64,000 bases of DNA from SIG672 sp045657105 (GTDB lineage Bacteria; Bacillota; Clostridia; Oscillospirales; CAG-272): assembly GCA_045657105.1 (NCBI GenBank), contig JAZOSN010000059.1:37704-101703 (forward strand), read 5' to 3'. Positions 37,755 through 45,563 of the stretch are shown here, in pieces. The stretch's first letter is position 1, and the number at the start of each line of letters is the position of its first letter. The translations under genes were made by a program, and so were the position numbers. Below the pieces are notes generated by a model. It was not told where the DNA came from, searched no databases, and saw only the letters and a program-made list of their open reading frames with translations.

Positions 37755-38162
37755 ATGAGTTTTTTTGATTTATTCAGGAAGAAAAAGAAAGAACAACCTA
37801 TCGAAGAGTTGAAATGGAATGCGATGTGGGATTTGTGGGCAGAAGAAAAGGCATCTTCACCATACGCCGAACTTATGACATATGAAAGTGAAATCAATAA
37901 CGGCGGCCATATGCAGTTTTTTGATAACGTTTCAAACACTTCTGACTTACCGCAAGCAATATCAGTTCTTTATACTATTTTGAATGGCATATTAAAGCAA
38001 AATCTCGTGACCGCTTACAACGCTTATTTAGAATACGACGGGAATGACGACCAAGAGGATAAACTTGACGAAATTCTTGACGAATGTGATAACGTATTCT
38101 ATGAAAACGAAAGTGAAATTGAACAGATATTGAAAGGATATGCGGCAACAATAGAACTTTGA
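37755..38162 (+). CDS. DMP19-like (DUF4375) protein
   Basis: The 135 residues show the DMP19/DUF4375 pattern, with the acidic motif YESEINNGGHMQFFDNVSN (about 40-58) as its hallmark and a Lys-rich N-terminus. DMP19 from Neisseria is a DNA mimic that blocks a transcription regulator; most homologues have no known role. The protein is strongly acidic after residue 15, in line with mimicry. It is AT-rich like the other cassette genes. The leader repeat precedes it, and the third attachment-like repeat begins at its stop codon. Confidence 0.85.
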   Translation: MSFFDLFRKKKKEQPIEELKWNAMWDLWAEEKASSPYAELMTYESEINNGGHMQFFDNVSNTSDLPQAISVLYTILNGILKQNLVTAYNAYLEYDGNDDQEDKLDEILDECDNVFYENESEIEQILKGYAATIEL

Positions 38163-38223
38163 AATATACCTTTTGTCGTCTTGACCCACGTCGAAAGTGT
38201 CGTTTGTCTGACGAGAAAATGAG
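38162..38223 (+). repeat. rumA-type attachment site, copy 2
   Basis: A direct repeat of 36975-37028 beginning AAATATACCTTTTG and ending in the core AGTGTCGTTTGTCTGACG, then GAAAATGAG. The final ACG-GAAAATGAG matches the intact rlmD end (with a one-base change), so this is the outermost right border. Confidence 0.75.
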
Positions 38224-38230
38224 CGACAAC

Positions 38231-38312
38231 CCGTAGGGGCGATTCACGAATCGCCCGAAACAAACAATCGCCTCGGACCGTCGAGGACGCCGGTCCCTAC
38301 AATAATCGAACG
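38231..38312. repeat. Short palindromic repeat, MITE- or REP-like
   Basis: CCGTAGGGGCGATTC and GACGCCGGTCCCTAC bound about 82 bp. GGGCGATT-CACG-AATCGCCC is a perfect inner hairpin, and GGACCGTCGAGGACGCCGGTCC a looser one. No gene is inside. It resembles small GC-rich palindromic repeats common in Clostridia. Confidence 0.55.
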
Positions 38313-38390
38313 TAACATCAAAAACCATCATTGACAAAAGCACCCAAAACATATAAAATATATATAACAACTCACAAAAGGAGAAAACAA

Positions 38391-39476
38391 ATGAAAAGAC
38401 AGTGGACTATCGAAGAAGCGAACGAGTGGTACGAAAAACAGGGCTGGCTTCGCGGCTGCAACTTTATTGGCAGCGACTGCGCAAACCGTCTTGACATGTT
38501 CCAGAGCTACAAATCCGAGGAAAAGCTCGCGACTGCCGAGAGAGAGCTCGCGCTTTGCCAGAAGATCGGATTCAACACCGTACGTATCTGGGCAAACTTT
38601 GACGTTTATTATGCAGAGCCCGATTCGTACATGGAAATATTTGATAAATACATAGACCTTTGCGCGAAATACGGTCAGAAAGTAATGGTCGTCCTCGCGC
38701 ACGAGGAGGATCTCCCCAGAGGTGATGTATTCGTACCGAAAAAGATGGGTGAGCAGACCTTTGCCCTCGGCGAGCATCAGGGACGAGTGCCCATGACTCC
38801 CGAAGAAAAAGCAATTCCTCCAAAACACTATATGGAATATCCCGAGCTTCGCGAGACCTTCCTCGAAATGATTAGAAAAACCGTGCGCAAATATGCAAAC
38901 GACGAGAGAATTATCTGCTGGAACGTAGAAAACGAGCCCGGTATCTCTATCGGCGACCGCGCCATCGAGCTTCTCGAGGTTCTTTTCGAAACCGTACGTG
39001 CAGAGGATCCCATTCAGCCCCTTTGCGCCGACGTTTGGCGCGGAATAAAGAACGACGATCTTATTTCAAATTCCGAGAAAAAGGCGTACGAGCTTTCTGA
39101 CGTTATAAGCTTCCACAGTTATCAATCCTTTGACAGAGTGGTCGCACAAATACGCTTCCATCAGAGAAAAAGCGGACGCCCGCTCCTTCTTACCGAGTGG
39201 CTTCACCGTATAAATCACAACGACATTCACGACGTTTATCCTCTGCTCTATATCACGAACGTAGCAAACTACTGCTGGGGATTTGTCGTCGGAAAGACGC
39301 AGACTCACGAGCCCTGGCCCAAAATGTGGGAGCAGTGGGATCGCGGCGAAGACAAGGGCTACGACTTCACAAAGTGGCAGCACGATCTCTTCCGCCCCAA
39401 TCTTCGCCCGTACGATCCCCGCGAGATCGCTCTTATCGAACGCTTCAACAAGATGGCGGACGAGGAAGGCAGATAA
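38391..39476 (+). CDS. GH5-like glycoside hydrolase, cytoplasmic
   Basis: The 361 residues form a TIM-barrel glycosidase of clan GH-A. The catalytic acid is Glu182 (NVENEPG) and the likely nucleophile is Glu269 (LLLTEWLHR). NFIGSDCANRLDMFQ, FNTVRIWANFDVY and VISFHSYQSF are the other barrel motifs. It has no signal peptide, so it probably acts on imported oligosaccharides or glycosides. GGAG lies 9 nt before the ATG. Relatives are often labelled cellulase or beta-xylanase without proof of substrate. It is the first gene of an operon-like group running to 40.9 kb. Confidence 0.85.
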   Translation: MKRQWTIEEANEWYEKQGWLRGCNFIGSDCANRLDMFQSYKSEEKLATAERELALCQKIGFNTVRIWANFDVYYAEPDSYMEIFDKYIDLCAKYGQKVMVVLAHEEDLPRGDVFVPKKMGEQTFALGEHQGRVPMTPEEKAIPPKHYMEYPELRETFLEMIRKTVRKYANDERIICWNVENEPGISIGDRAIELLEVLFETVRAEDPIQPLCADVWRGIKNDDLISNSEKKAYELSDVISFHSYQSFDRVVAQIRFHQRKSGRPLLLTEWLHRINHNDIHDVYPLLYITNVANYCWGFVVGKTQTHEPWPKMWEQWDRGEDKGYDFTKWQHDLFRPNLRPYDPREIALIERFNKMADEEGR

Positions 39477-39507
39477 AATAACTGTATACTGCAAAGGAAG
39501 AGTTCAA

Positions 39508-40113
39508 ATGAAAAAGAATTTTGAAAAAGAGCTTCCCGAAGGATACACCGAGGCGCTTCACATAAACGCGAAGGATAAAAAGCTCGGTCTTATTTTCAAC
39601 GCTATCGCGCTCGTCGTTATGGTCGCGGTGCTTGCGATCGCCTTCATTCCGGTAATGATATGCGGAAATATGACCGTAGAGAGCGACGATCTCTTTGCAG
39701 GATATATCGTACTTATGGCGTCAATGCTCGTCTATATCGTCCTTCACGAGCTTGTGCACGGAATCGCATACAAGCATATGACCGGCGAAAAGCTGACCTT
39801 CGGTATGAGTTGGAGCTGCGCGTTTTGCGGCGTTCCGAACATATACGTCTACCGCAGGACTGCGCTTATCGCCTGCGGAGCTCCGCTCGTTGTGTTTTCG
39901 GTAGTCCTTATTCCTCTGACAGTTTCACTCTATTTTGTGAGCACTCTTTTCTACTTTATAAGCGCGTTCATTTTAGGCCTGCATCTCGGCGGTTGCTGCG
40001 GAGATATATATCTGATAGGTCTTTTACTCTTCAAATTCAAAAATAAAAAGGTACTTGTGCGCGACACAGGTCCCGAGCAGTTTTTGTGCATTCCGAGCGA
40101 AGACAAAATTTAA
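39508..40113 (+). CDS. DUF3267 metalloprotease-like membrane protein
   Basis: The 201 residues contain the zincin signature HELVHG (His80, Glu81, His84) in a membrane setting typical of DUF3267. Helices are near 28-52, 63-80, 112-135 and 140-165. The motif is followed by GCCGDIYLIGLL, where Asp may be the third metal ligand (inference). Substrate is unknown. GGAAGAG precedes the ATG at 39508. It lies 31 bp after the glycosidase gene and 6 bp before the phosphotransferase gene. Confidence 0.88.
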   Translation: MKKNFEKELPEGYTEALHINAKDKKLGLIFNAIALVVMVAVLAIAFIPVMICGNMTVESDDLFAGYIVLMASMLVYIVLHELVHGIAYKHMTGEKLTFGMSWSCAFCGVPNIYVYRRTALIACGAPLVVFSVVLIPLTVSLYFVSTLFYFISAFILGLHLGGCCGDIYLIGLLLFKFKNKKVLVRDTGPEQFLCIPSEDKI

Positions 40114-40119
40114 AATACT

Positions 40120-40902
40120 ATGAAAAGAACTCTCATCACTCCCAATATTAAGAAATACCCAAGCGATGTCAGACCTCTTTTTGAAGGCGCAAAGATTTAC
40201 GACAGCAGCTGCTCACCCGAAGCAAAGGTGCTTTTCATCGACAAGGACTGCGGATATTATCTAAAACAAGCGAAAAAGGGCGCGCTTTCACGAGAGGCGA
40301 TGCTTACCGGATATTTTAACAAAAAAGGGCTCGCCCCTAAGGTACTCGGGTATTTTTCGATTTCGGACGATTTTCTCATCACCGAGCGTGCGCACGGAGA
40401 GGACTGCACTCACACCGATTACATATCCGATCCAAAGCGCCTGTGCGATATAACCGCCGAGCGTCTGCGCGCTCTGCACGAGCTTGATTTTTCGGATTGC
40501 CCGATAGATCAAACATCAAATTATATCGCTACTGCCGAGAAAAATTACAAGCTCGGACTTTACGATGCCTCTCTTTTTCCCGACAACTGGGGATACAGAT
40601 CGGCGCAGGAAGCGTGGGAGATCGTCTGCAATCACAAAGACTCTCTCAAAAACGAGGTCCTTCTCCACGGCGACTACTGCCTACCGAACATAATGCTTGA
40701 CAGCTGGAATTTCTCGGCGTTTATCGACCTCGGAAACGGCGGAGTCGGTGATCGGCACGTAGATCTTTTCTGGGGCGCGTGGTCACTTTTCTTCAATCTC
40801 AAAACAGATGCTTACCGCGAGAGATTTTTCGATGCCTACGGCAGAGATCTCGTTGACGCGGAAAAACTGAAAATCATCGCAGCGTTCGAGGTTTTCGGAT
40901 AA
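40120..40902 (+). CDS. APH(3')-like phosphotransferase
   Basis: The 260 residues match the aminoglycoside phosphotransferase / choline kinase superfamily. The catalytic loop is HGDYCLPNIML, with Asp185 as base and Asn190 binding metal, and the second metal ligand is Asp203 in FIDLGNGGVGDRHVDL. LFIDKDCGYYLKQ holds the N-lobe lysine that binds ATP (Lys49). The spacing is like APH(3') enzymes that give kanamycin resistance, but sequence alone cannot show that it acts on an antibiotic, and a small-molecule kinase role is equally likely. It ends at a clear terminator. Confidence 0.87.
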   Translation: MKRTLITPNIKKYPSDVRPLFEGAKIYDSSCSPEAKVLFIDKDCGYYLKQAKKGALSREAMLTGYFNKKGLAPKVLGYFSISDDFLITERAHGEDCTHTDYISDPKRLCDITAERLRALHELDFSDCPIDQTSNYIATAEKNYKLGLYDASLFPDNWGYRSAQEAWEIVCNHKDSLKNEVLLHGDYCLPNIMLDSWNFSAFIDLGNGGVGDRHVDLFWGAWSLFFNLKTDAYRERFFDAYGRDLVDAEKLKIIAAFEVFG

Positions 40903-40908
40903 AAATAA

Positions 40909-40934
40909 AAAGCCGCACCGCGGCTTTTTGTTAA
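40909..40934 (+). terminator. Intrinsic terminator
   Basis: AAAAAGCCGC and GCGGCTTTTT pair around ACC after the phosphotransferase gene. Confidence 0.85.
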
Positions 40935-40954
40935 AAATAGAAAGGAAAAAATAT

Positions 40955-41698
40955 ATGGCTATTAAGGACGGACTTTCGAGCGCATCATCCTCTATGAACT
41001 CTTTTCTTATGATAGGACAGTCAAATATGGCGGGAAGAGGTCATTTTAACGAGGTGGATCCTATAAATAACAAGCTCTGCCATATGCTCCGTATGGGCAG
41101 ATGGCAGAAAATGAACGAGCCGATAAACCCGGACAGAGATATGTTCAATCCCTCCTGGCATAGCGGAATTTCTCTTGCGGCAAGCTTTGCCGACGACTAT
41201 GCAAAGGCGACCGAGAAGCCTGTCGGACTTATTCCCTGCGCGGACGGCGGAACGACGATGGATCAGTGGGCGGTCGGCGGACTGCTTTACGATCACGCTC
41301 TCGCACTAACGAAGATCGCGATGCGGACATCAACTCTTCGGGGCATACTCTGGCATCAGGGCGAGGGTGACTGCGGAAGTGACGAACGCGTTAGTGCCTA
41401 CAAGGACAAGTTTATCACTATGATAAAAACGCTCCGCCGAGATCTCGGAGATGAAAATATCCCCGTGATCATCGGAGAACTCGGAACCAACACCATCGAA
41501 CGCCACAACCTTGGAGATCGTCCTGTAAAGCTTAATGCTATCTTTCACGAGATCGCCAAAGAGCTTCCGATGTGCGCCGTTGCCTCGTCCGAGGGCTTTA
41601 CGCTCAACTCGGACGGGATACATTTCGATTCGAAATCGCTTCGCATTTTCGGTCACAGATATTTCGAGGCTTACTGCAAGATCATAAATCGGAACTGA
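40955..41698 (+). CDS. SGNH-type carbohydrate esterase (sialate O-acetylesterase-like)
   Basis: The 247-residue protein is an SGNH hydrolase of the sialate O-acetylesterase type. Block I is MIGQSNMAGRG with the catalytic Ser23, another block is WHQGEGDCG, and the C-terminal pair is in DGIHF (Asp220, His223). No signal peptide is visible, so it would act inside the cell. With the glycosidase upstream this suggests breakdown of acetylated glycans. AAAGGAAAA lies 7 nt before the ATG at 40955; an extension to 40928 has no ribosome binding site. Confidence 0.88.
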   Translation: MAIKDGLSSASSSMNSFLMIGQSNMAGRGHFNEVDPINNKLCHMLRMGRWQKMNEPINPDRDMFNPSWHSGISLAASFADDYAKATEKPVGLIPCADGGTTMDQWAVGGLLYDHALALTKIAMRTSTLRGILWHQGEGDCGSDERVSAYKDKFITMIKTLRRDLGDENIPVIIGELGTNTIERHNLGDRPVKLNAIFHEIAKELPMCAVASSEGFTLNSDGIHFDSKSLRIFGHRYFEAYCKIINRN

Positions 41699-41699
41699 G

Positions 41700-41960
41700 T
41701 TATAACGGAAGCATATCGTACACGACATCTAAAAGATGGCAGGGCTCGACCTCTTCTTTTGCAAGAAGATAGAGAAACTCCTCGGCTCTCGACCTATTGC
41801 GGCAGACGTCCTCGGCATGCGAGCACTCTCCTGACATTTCGACTGACAGAGAGTAGATCTCTCCGTCCTCACTCTGCGATATATAAAGCCTGTACGTTAT
41901 CAACATATTGATAGAATTCTTTTTATCTATCCTTACTATTTCACATAGATCCATATTCAT
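41700..41960 (-). CDS. DUF6514-like small protein
   Basis: The 86-residue protein is predicted to have a beta-sheet N-terminus (INMLITYRLYIS, GEIYSLSVEM) and a helical C-terminus with RAEEFLYLLAKEEVEPCHLLD and VVYDML. The pattern fits DUF6514, a family of unknown function common in Clostridia. GAGGAGATGA precedes the ATG at 41960. It is convergent with the esterase and divergent from the chromate transporter. An NrdR-box-like palindrome lies 9 bp upstream of its start. Confidence 0.78.
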   Translation of the reverse strand: MNMDLCEIVRIDKKNSINMLITYRLYISQSEDGEIYSLSVEMSGECSHAEDVCRNRSRAEEFLYLLAKEEVEPCHLLDVVYDMLPL

Positions 41961-41968
41961 CTCCTCGT

Positions 41969-41982
41969 CACAATATATTGTG
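41969..41982. promoter_or_regulatory. NrdR-box-like palindrome, copy 1
   Basis: CACAATATATTGTG is a perfect palindrome and agrees with the NrdR-box consensus (acaCwAtATaTwGtgt). It is in the 5' region of the DUF6514-like gene, next to its ribosome binding site. Confidence 0.55.
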
Positions 41983-42157
41983 TCCTCTCTTGTCTATTTA
42001 CGAGAATATAATACCATATTTTGATATTTTCTTCTCCTATCACGGACATATGTCATTCGACACGAAATCGACTCAAAGGCTCGTTTTCGCCCGTTTTTGA
42101 CCTTTTGTTTAATAGCAGTTATGCAAATATGCCAAGAGAAGAAAAAGCAGTCAGTAA

Positions 42158-42171
42158 CACTATATATTGTG
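42158..42171. promoter_or_regulatory. NrdR-box-like palindrome, copy 2
   Basis: CACTATATATTGTG fits the NrdR-box consensus. It is 32 bp upstream of the chromate transporter ATG. Its centre is 189 bp from that of copy 1. Confidence 0.55.
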
Positions 42172-42203
42172 AAGATGCAAATTTCACACGAAAGGAAATA
42201 CCA

Positions 42204-42827
42204 ATGAACGAAAACAAGCAAAAAGAGCCAACCAAAATGAGCAAAGCACTCTCTCTTGCATGGGTGTTTTTCAAGATCGGACTGCTCACCTTCGGCGGCG
42301 GATACGCTATGATACCGATAATTCAGTCCGAGGTATCCGAAAAACGCGCATGGATAAGCGAGGAAGAGCTTATGCACGTTATAACCATCGCCGAATCCAC
42401 CCCCGGACCGATAGCGATAAACTCCGCGACCTACGTCGGATACAAAATATGCGGTGTACTCGGCTCGATAGCGGCTACCGTTTCGGTCGTGCTCGCTCCC
42501 TTTACTATCATATTTCTCATATCGCTTTTCCTCGAAGGCTTTATGCGCTTCACGGTGGTTGAAAACGCGTTCAGAGGCATTCAGATAGCGGTCGCATTTC
42601 TGATACTGTCCGCGGGAATAAAGTTTATCAAAAAGCTCAAAAAAGATATTTTCCCGATAGTGGCGGTATCCTTGACCGTCGCAGTAATGCTGATTCTCGA
42701 TGTTTTCGCGCTATCATTTTCCTCGGTATATCTTATACTTATGGGAGCACTCGCGGGATTTGTCGTAACTGCTATAAGTCTTTCTCAGAAAAAGAAAGCA
42801 GAGAAAAAGGAGGATGAGAACAAATGA
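42204..42827 (+). CDS. Chromate transporter half protein 1 (ChrA family)
   Basis: The 207 residues form one six-helix half of the CHR family; the pair is the split form seen in many Firmicutes. The family signature is FFKIGLLTFGGGYAMIP (residues 20-36), followed by ITIAESTPGPIAINSATYVG. It may export chromate by antiport, but short-chain homologues often transport other anions. The start at 42204 follows AAAGGAAAT. The second half gene overlaps it by 4 bp. Confidence 0.92.
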   Translation: MNENKQKEPTKMSKALSLAWVFFKIGLLTFGGGYAMIPIIQSEVSEKRAWISEEELMHVITIAESTPGPIAINSATYVGYKICGVLGSIAATVSVVLAPFTIIFLISLFLEGFMRFTVVENAFRGIQIAVAFLILSAGIKFIKKLKKDIFPIVAVSLTVAVMLILDVFALSFSSVYLILMGALAGFVVTAISLSQKKKAEKKEDENK

Positions 42828-43432
42828 CGGTATGCCTTGAACTTTTCCTCACGTTTTTTAAAATAGGTATCGTTTCATTCGGCGGCGGCTACGCGATGCT
42901 CGCTCTTATGACCGATGAAATACTCGCACACCTTTGGCTTGAAAGTGAGATGATAAAGAACTTTATCGGTATCGCGGAATCCACACCCGGCCCTATATCA
43001 ATAAATATGGCGACCTTCGTGGGAAGCTCGCAGTACGGATTTTTGGGAGCTCTCTGCGCTACGCTCGGTATGATATTACCCTCGTTTATCATCATTCTGA
43101 TAATCGCTTCCCTGCTCAAATCGTTTATTAAAAATCCTTACGTAAGCGGAACTCTCGCAGGAGCTCAACCGGTAGCGGTCGGACTCATCGCGGCAACAGG
43201 TCTTAGCTTTATGATCGCGGTATTCTTCCCCGATTTCGGAAGCACGAATATTCTGTCTGCTATAAAAAACGTACAGACCGATATTGCAACCTATATCCTC
43301 GCCGCACTCATCTTTGCCTTTATGCTTATTTTCAGTAAAATAAAGAAAAAACAACCCTCGCCCGTAATGCTTATACTTTTTTCGGCAGTTATGGGAATTA
43401 TCGTTTGCCCGATAGTTGAACTGATAAAATGA
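42824..43432 (+). CDS. Chromate transporter half protein 2 (ChrA family)
   Basis: The 202 residues form the second half of the split CHR transporter, likely placed in the membrane opposite to the first. The signature is FFKIGIVSFGGGYAML (about 10-25), followed by IAESTPGPISINMATFVG. It overlaps the upstream gene by 4 bp (ATGA) and the next gene also by 4 bp, so the three are translationally coupled. Confidence 0.92.
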   Translation: MTVCLELFLTFFKIGIVSFGGGYAMLALMTDEILAHLWLESEMIKNFIGIAESTPGPISINMATFVGSSQYGFLGALCATLGMILPSFIIILIIASLLKSFIKNPYVSGTLAGAQPVAVGLIAATGLSFMIAVFFPDFGSTNILSAIKNVQTDIATYILAALIFAFMLIFSKIKKKQPSPVMLILFSAVMGIIVCPIVELIK

Positions 43433-44205
43433 AAGACTTTATTCCCAATAGCGCTATCCCGGGCGATAGCGAAAGGTTTAAAGAGGCCTGCGATCTCGCA
43501 CGAAGCTGCGCGTATGACGATGAGGCTCCGAGTGAGATCGGAACGCTATCCGAGCGCAGGCTCCACAGTGTACTGAAATTTTATTACGAGAACGATATTT
43601 CTCTGCACGAGGTCAAGATCGGACGCTTTTTCGCGGACATCGTGAGCGGAAGTCAGATCGTCGAGATCCAGACAGGAGATCTCGGAAGGCTAAGGCGAAA
43701 GCTCGACGCCTTTTTGAAGGATCACACGGTAACCGTTGTGCACCCATTGGCGAAAAACTGCGTTATTTCGCGCATTGATCCCGAAACGGGAGAGAGCGTC
43801 AGTCGCCGTAAAAGTCCGTATCACGCCGACATTTACAGTGCGATACCTCAGCTCTACCGCATACGGCCGTATCTTTCAAATCCAAATCTTGCGCTTCGCC
43901 TCGTTTTCCTCTCGGTAGAAGAGTTCAGAACGCCGAACTGCAAAAGATGGGGATCTCACCGAGGCTCGGTTCGTTTGGAGCGTTTTCCCGAGGCTATCCA
44001 CTACGAGATCGACCTCTCAACGCCCGAAGATTACCGCGTTTTTCTTCCCGAATCACTACCCGAAAGATTTACCTCGGGCGATCTGAAAAGGATAACGAAA
44101 TGTCCGAACGCTTCCCTTCTTCTGACTATTCTCACAAGCGTTGGAACAGTCGAGCGCGTCGGAAAAACGGGCAATTCATTCGTTTATGAGATAAATAAAA
44201 AATAG
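43429..44205 (+). CDS. Unknown protein with a PD-(D/E)XK-like core
   Basis: The 258 residues hold, at about 42-85, the pattern ERRLHSVLKFYYE-HEVKIG-FADIVSGSQIVEIQTG. A Glu on the first helix, an Asp on a strand and an E-x-Q on the next strand match the restriction-endonuclease-like fold, with Gln in place of the usual Lys. The C-terminal part (about 175-258) is basic and may fold as a small winged helix (DLKRITKCPNASLLLTILTS). I do not recognise a named family. It is coupled by a 4-bp overlap to the chromate transporter genes, an odd partner for a nuclease-like protein. Confidence 0.75.
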   Translation: MKDFIPNSAIPGDSERFKEACDLARSCAYDDEAPSEIGTLSERRLHSVLKFYYENDISLHEVKIGRFFADIVSGSQIVEIQTGDLGRLRRKLDAFLKDHTVTVVHPLAKNCVISRIDPETGESVSRRKSPYHADIYSAIPQLYRIRPYLSNPNLALRLVFLSVEEFRTPNCKRWGSHRGSVRLERFPEAIHYEIDLSTPEDYRVFLPESLPERFTSGDLKRITKCPNASLLLTILTSVGTVERVGKTGNSFVYEINKK

Positions 44206-44232
44206 CCGCAGGACTTAGGCCCTGCGGTTTTT
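44206..44232 (+). terminator. Intrinsic terminator after the chromate transporter operon
   Basis: CCGCAGG and CCTGCGG pair around an 8-nt loop and are followed by TTTTTA. It overlaps the 3' end of the convergent cca gene. Confidence 0.8.
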
Positions 44233-45442
44233 ATATCATTTTAGCTTTTTCTAAAAGTGCATCTCTGACGTTTTCTACCTCGCCTTCAATAACGAACACG
44301 AGAAGTTCTTTGAGTATCTTTCCCATTTCGGGAGATTTAGGAATTCCGATCTCGGCGAGATCGCTTCCGCTTATTGCAAGCTGCTTTATAGAGATGCAGG
44401 CGTTCTGCGCCTCGGCCTTATCGATAGCCGCGCAGAGAGCATCAAGCTCGTCCTTGTCCGCCCCAAGCGCTCTTCTGAGCAAAATTATACGCCTCAGATC
44501 GTCGTATCCGTGCTCGGAAAGCAGATGAATAGCGTCTGTTTCAAAGCGCTCAGACGATCTCTTTGGAAGCTCTCCGTCAAGCGATCCAACGAGCTTCTTT
44601 ACGAGTCTGTGAGTTTCATTATCGGTTTTAAGAGTGCGCATCACTCTGCCCGCCTCTTCTTTACCAAGATGAGAAAGAAGCGCGGCGTATCTTACCGTGT
44701 GATCCTTCACGGCACGGCAGGCGGCATCTATATTTTCGCTCGGAACATCTCCGAAAAGCTCGGAAACGACCGGATAAAATTCTTTTAGCATCTTATAGGC
44801 ACCGTCGCCGAGAATCATCTTCGTAAACTCGGCGTATATTCGCTCTGCCGAGATATTTTTGAGAAGTCCCCTGTTTCTGATAACCGCCTCTGCGGTTTTT
44901 TCTTCTACCTCAAAGCCGAGCAGAGATGCAAATCGCATCGCGCGAAGTATTCTAAGTCCGTCCTCATTAAATCTTGTATCCGCGTCACCGACACATCTGA
45001 TTATTCTTCGCTTTATATCCTTTTCGCCCTCAAACAGATCTATAAGTCCTTCGTCGGGGTTATACGCCATAGCGTTGACCGTGAAATCTCTGCGCGAGAG
45101 ATCCTCGGCTATATTTCGGACGAAGGTAACCTCTTTCGGGTGGCGATTATCGAGATACTCCCCGTCGGTACGGAAGGTGGTTATTTCTATATTTTCACCC
45201 TCGTATACGACCGTGACCGTTCCGTGTTTAAGTCCTGTAAGAATTATCTCACAGTCAGAAAAGCTCTCAACCGTTTCGGACGGAAAGGCGTCTGTGGTAA
45301 TATCGAAGTCGTGCGGTATCTTGCCCATAAGCATATCACGAACACAGCCGCCGACCGCGTATCCGCGATAACCGTGTGCTTTAAGACGGTCTATTATCGC
45401 ACGTATTTTATCGCCAAGTATGATCTTTTCGTCTTTTGACAT
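44231..45442 (-). CDS. cca: CCA-adding tRNA nucleotidyltransferase
   Basis: The enzyme adds or repairs the 3'-terminal CCA of tRNA without a template. The 403 residues are those of a class II enzyme. The head domain has YAVGGCVRDMLMG and HDFDITTDAFP with the metal-binding Asp pair. RRDFTVNAMAYN follows, and the neck has FNEDGLRILRAMRFAS. The C-terminal part is the helical tail; I see a weak HD-like region only. The ATG at 45442 has AAAGGAG 8 nt upstream; a TTG 18 bp earlier was rejected. Poly(A) polymerase is the nearest alternative. Confidence 0.95.
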   Translation of the reverse strand: MSKDEKIILGDKIRAIIDRLKAHGYRGYAVGGCVRDMLMGKIPHDFDITTDAFPSETVESFSDCEIILTGLKHGTVTVVYEGENIEITTFRTDGEYLDNRHPKEVTFVRNIAEDLSRRDFTVNAMAYNPDEGLIDLFEGEKDIKRRIIRCVGDADTRFNEDGLRILRAMRFASLLGFEVEEKTAEAVIRNRGLLKNISAERIYAEFTKMILGDGAYKMLKEFYPVVSELFGDVPSENIDAACRAVKDHTVRYAALLSHLGKEEAGRVMRTLKTDNETHRLVKKLVGSLDGELPKRSSERFETDAIHLLSEHGYDDLRRIILLRRALGADKDELDALCAAIDKAEAQNACISIKQLAISGSDLAEIGIPKSPEMGKILKELLVFVIEGEVENVRDALLEKAKMI

Positions 45443-45518
45443 TTTCCGCACTCCTTTCAAATCTTCTTACCCTGTAATTATACATAAAAAAGTAATTTAT
45501 GTCAAGAGAGAGCAAAAC

Positions 45519-45560
45519 AAAAACGGAATATGCGCAAGGACGCATATTCCGTTTTGATTT
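45519..45560. terminator. Bidirectional terminator at the end of the sugar-uptake operon
   Basis: AAAACGGAATATGCG and its perfect complement lie around CAAGGA, with T-runs on both strands. It ends the minus-strand operon. Confidence 0.85.
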
Positions 45561-45563
45561 TTA

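Noticed and set aside
40120..40902. Confirmed aminoglycoside resistance gene
   Set aside because: The kinase motifs are clear, but substrate choice cannot be read from sequence and no mobile context surrounds the gene.
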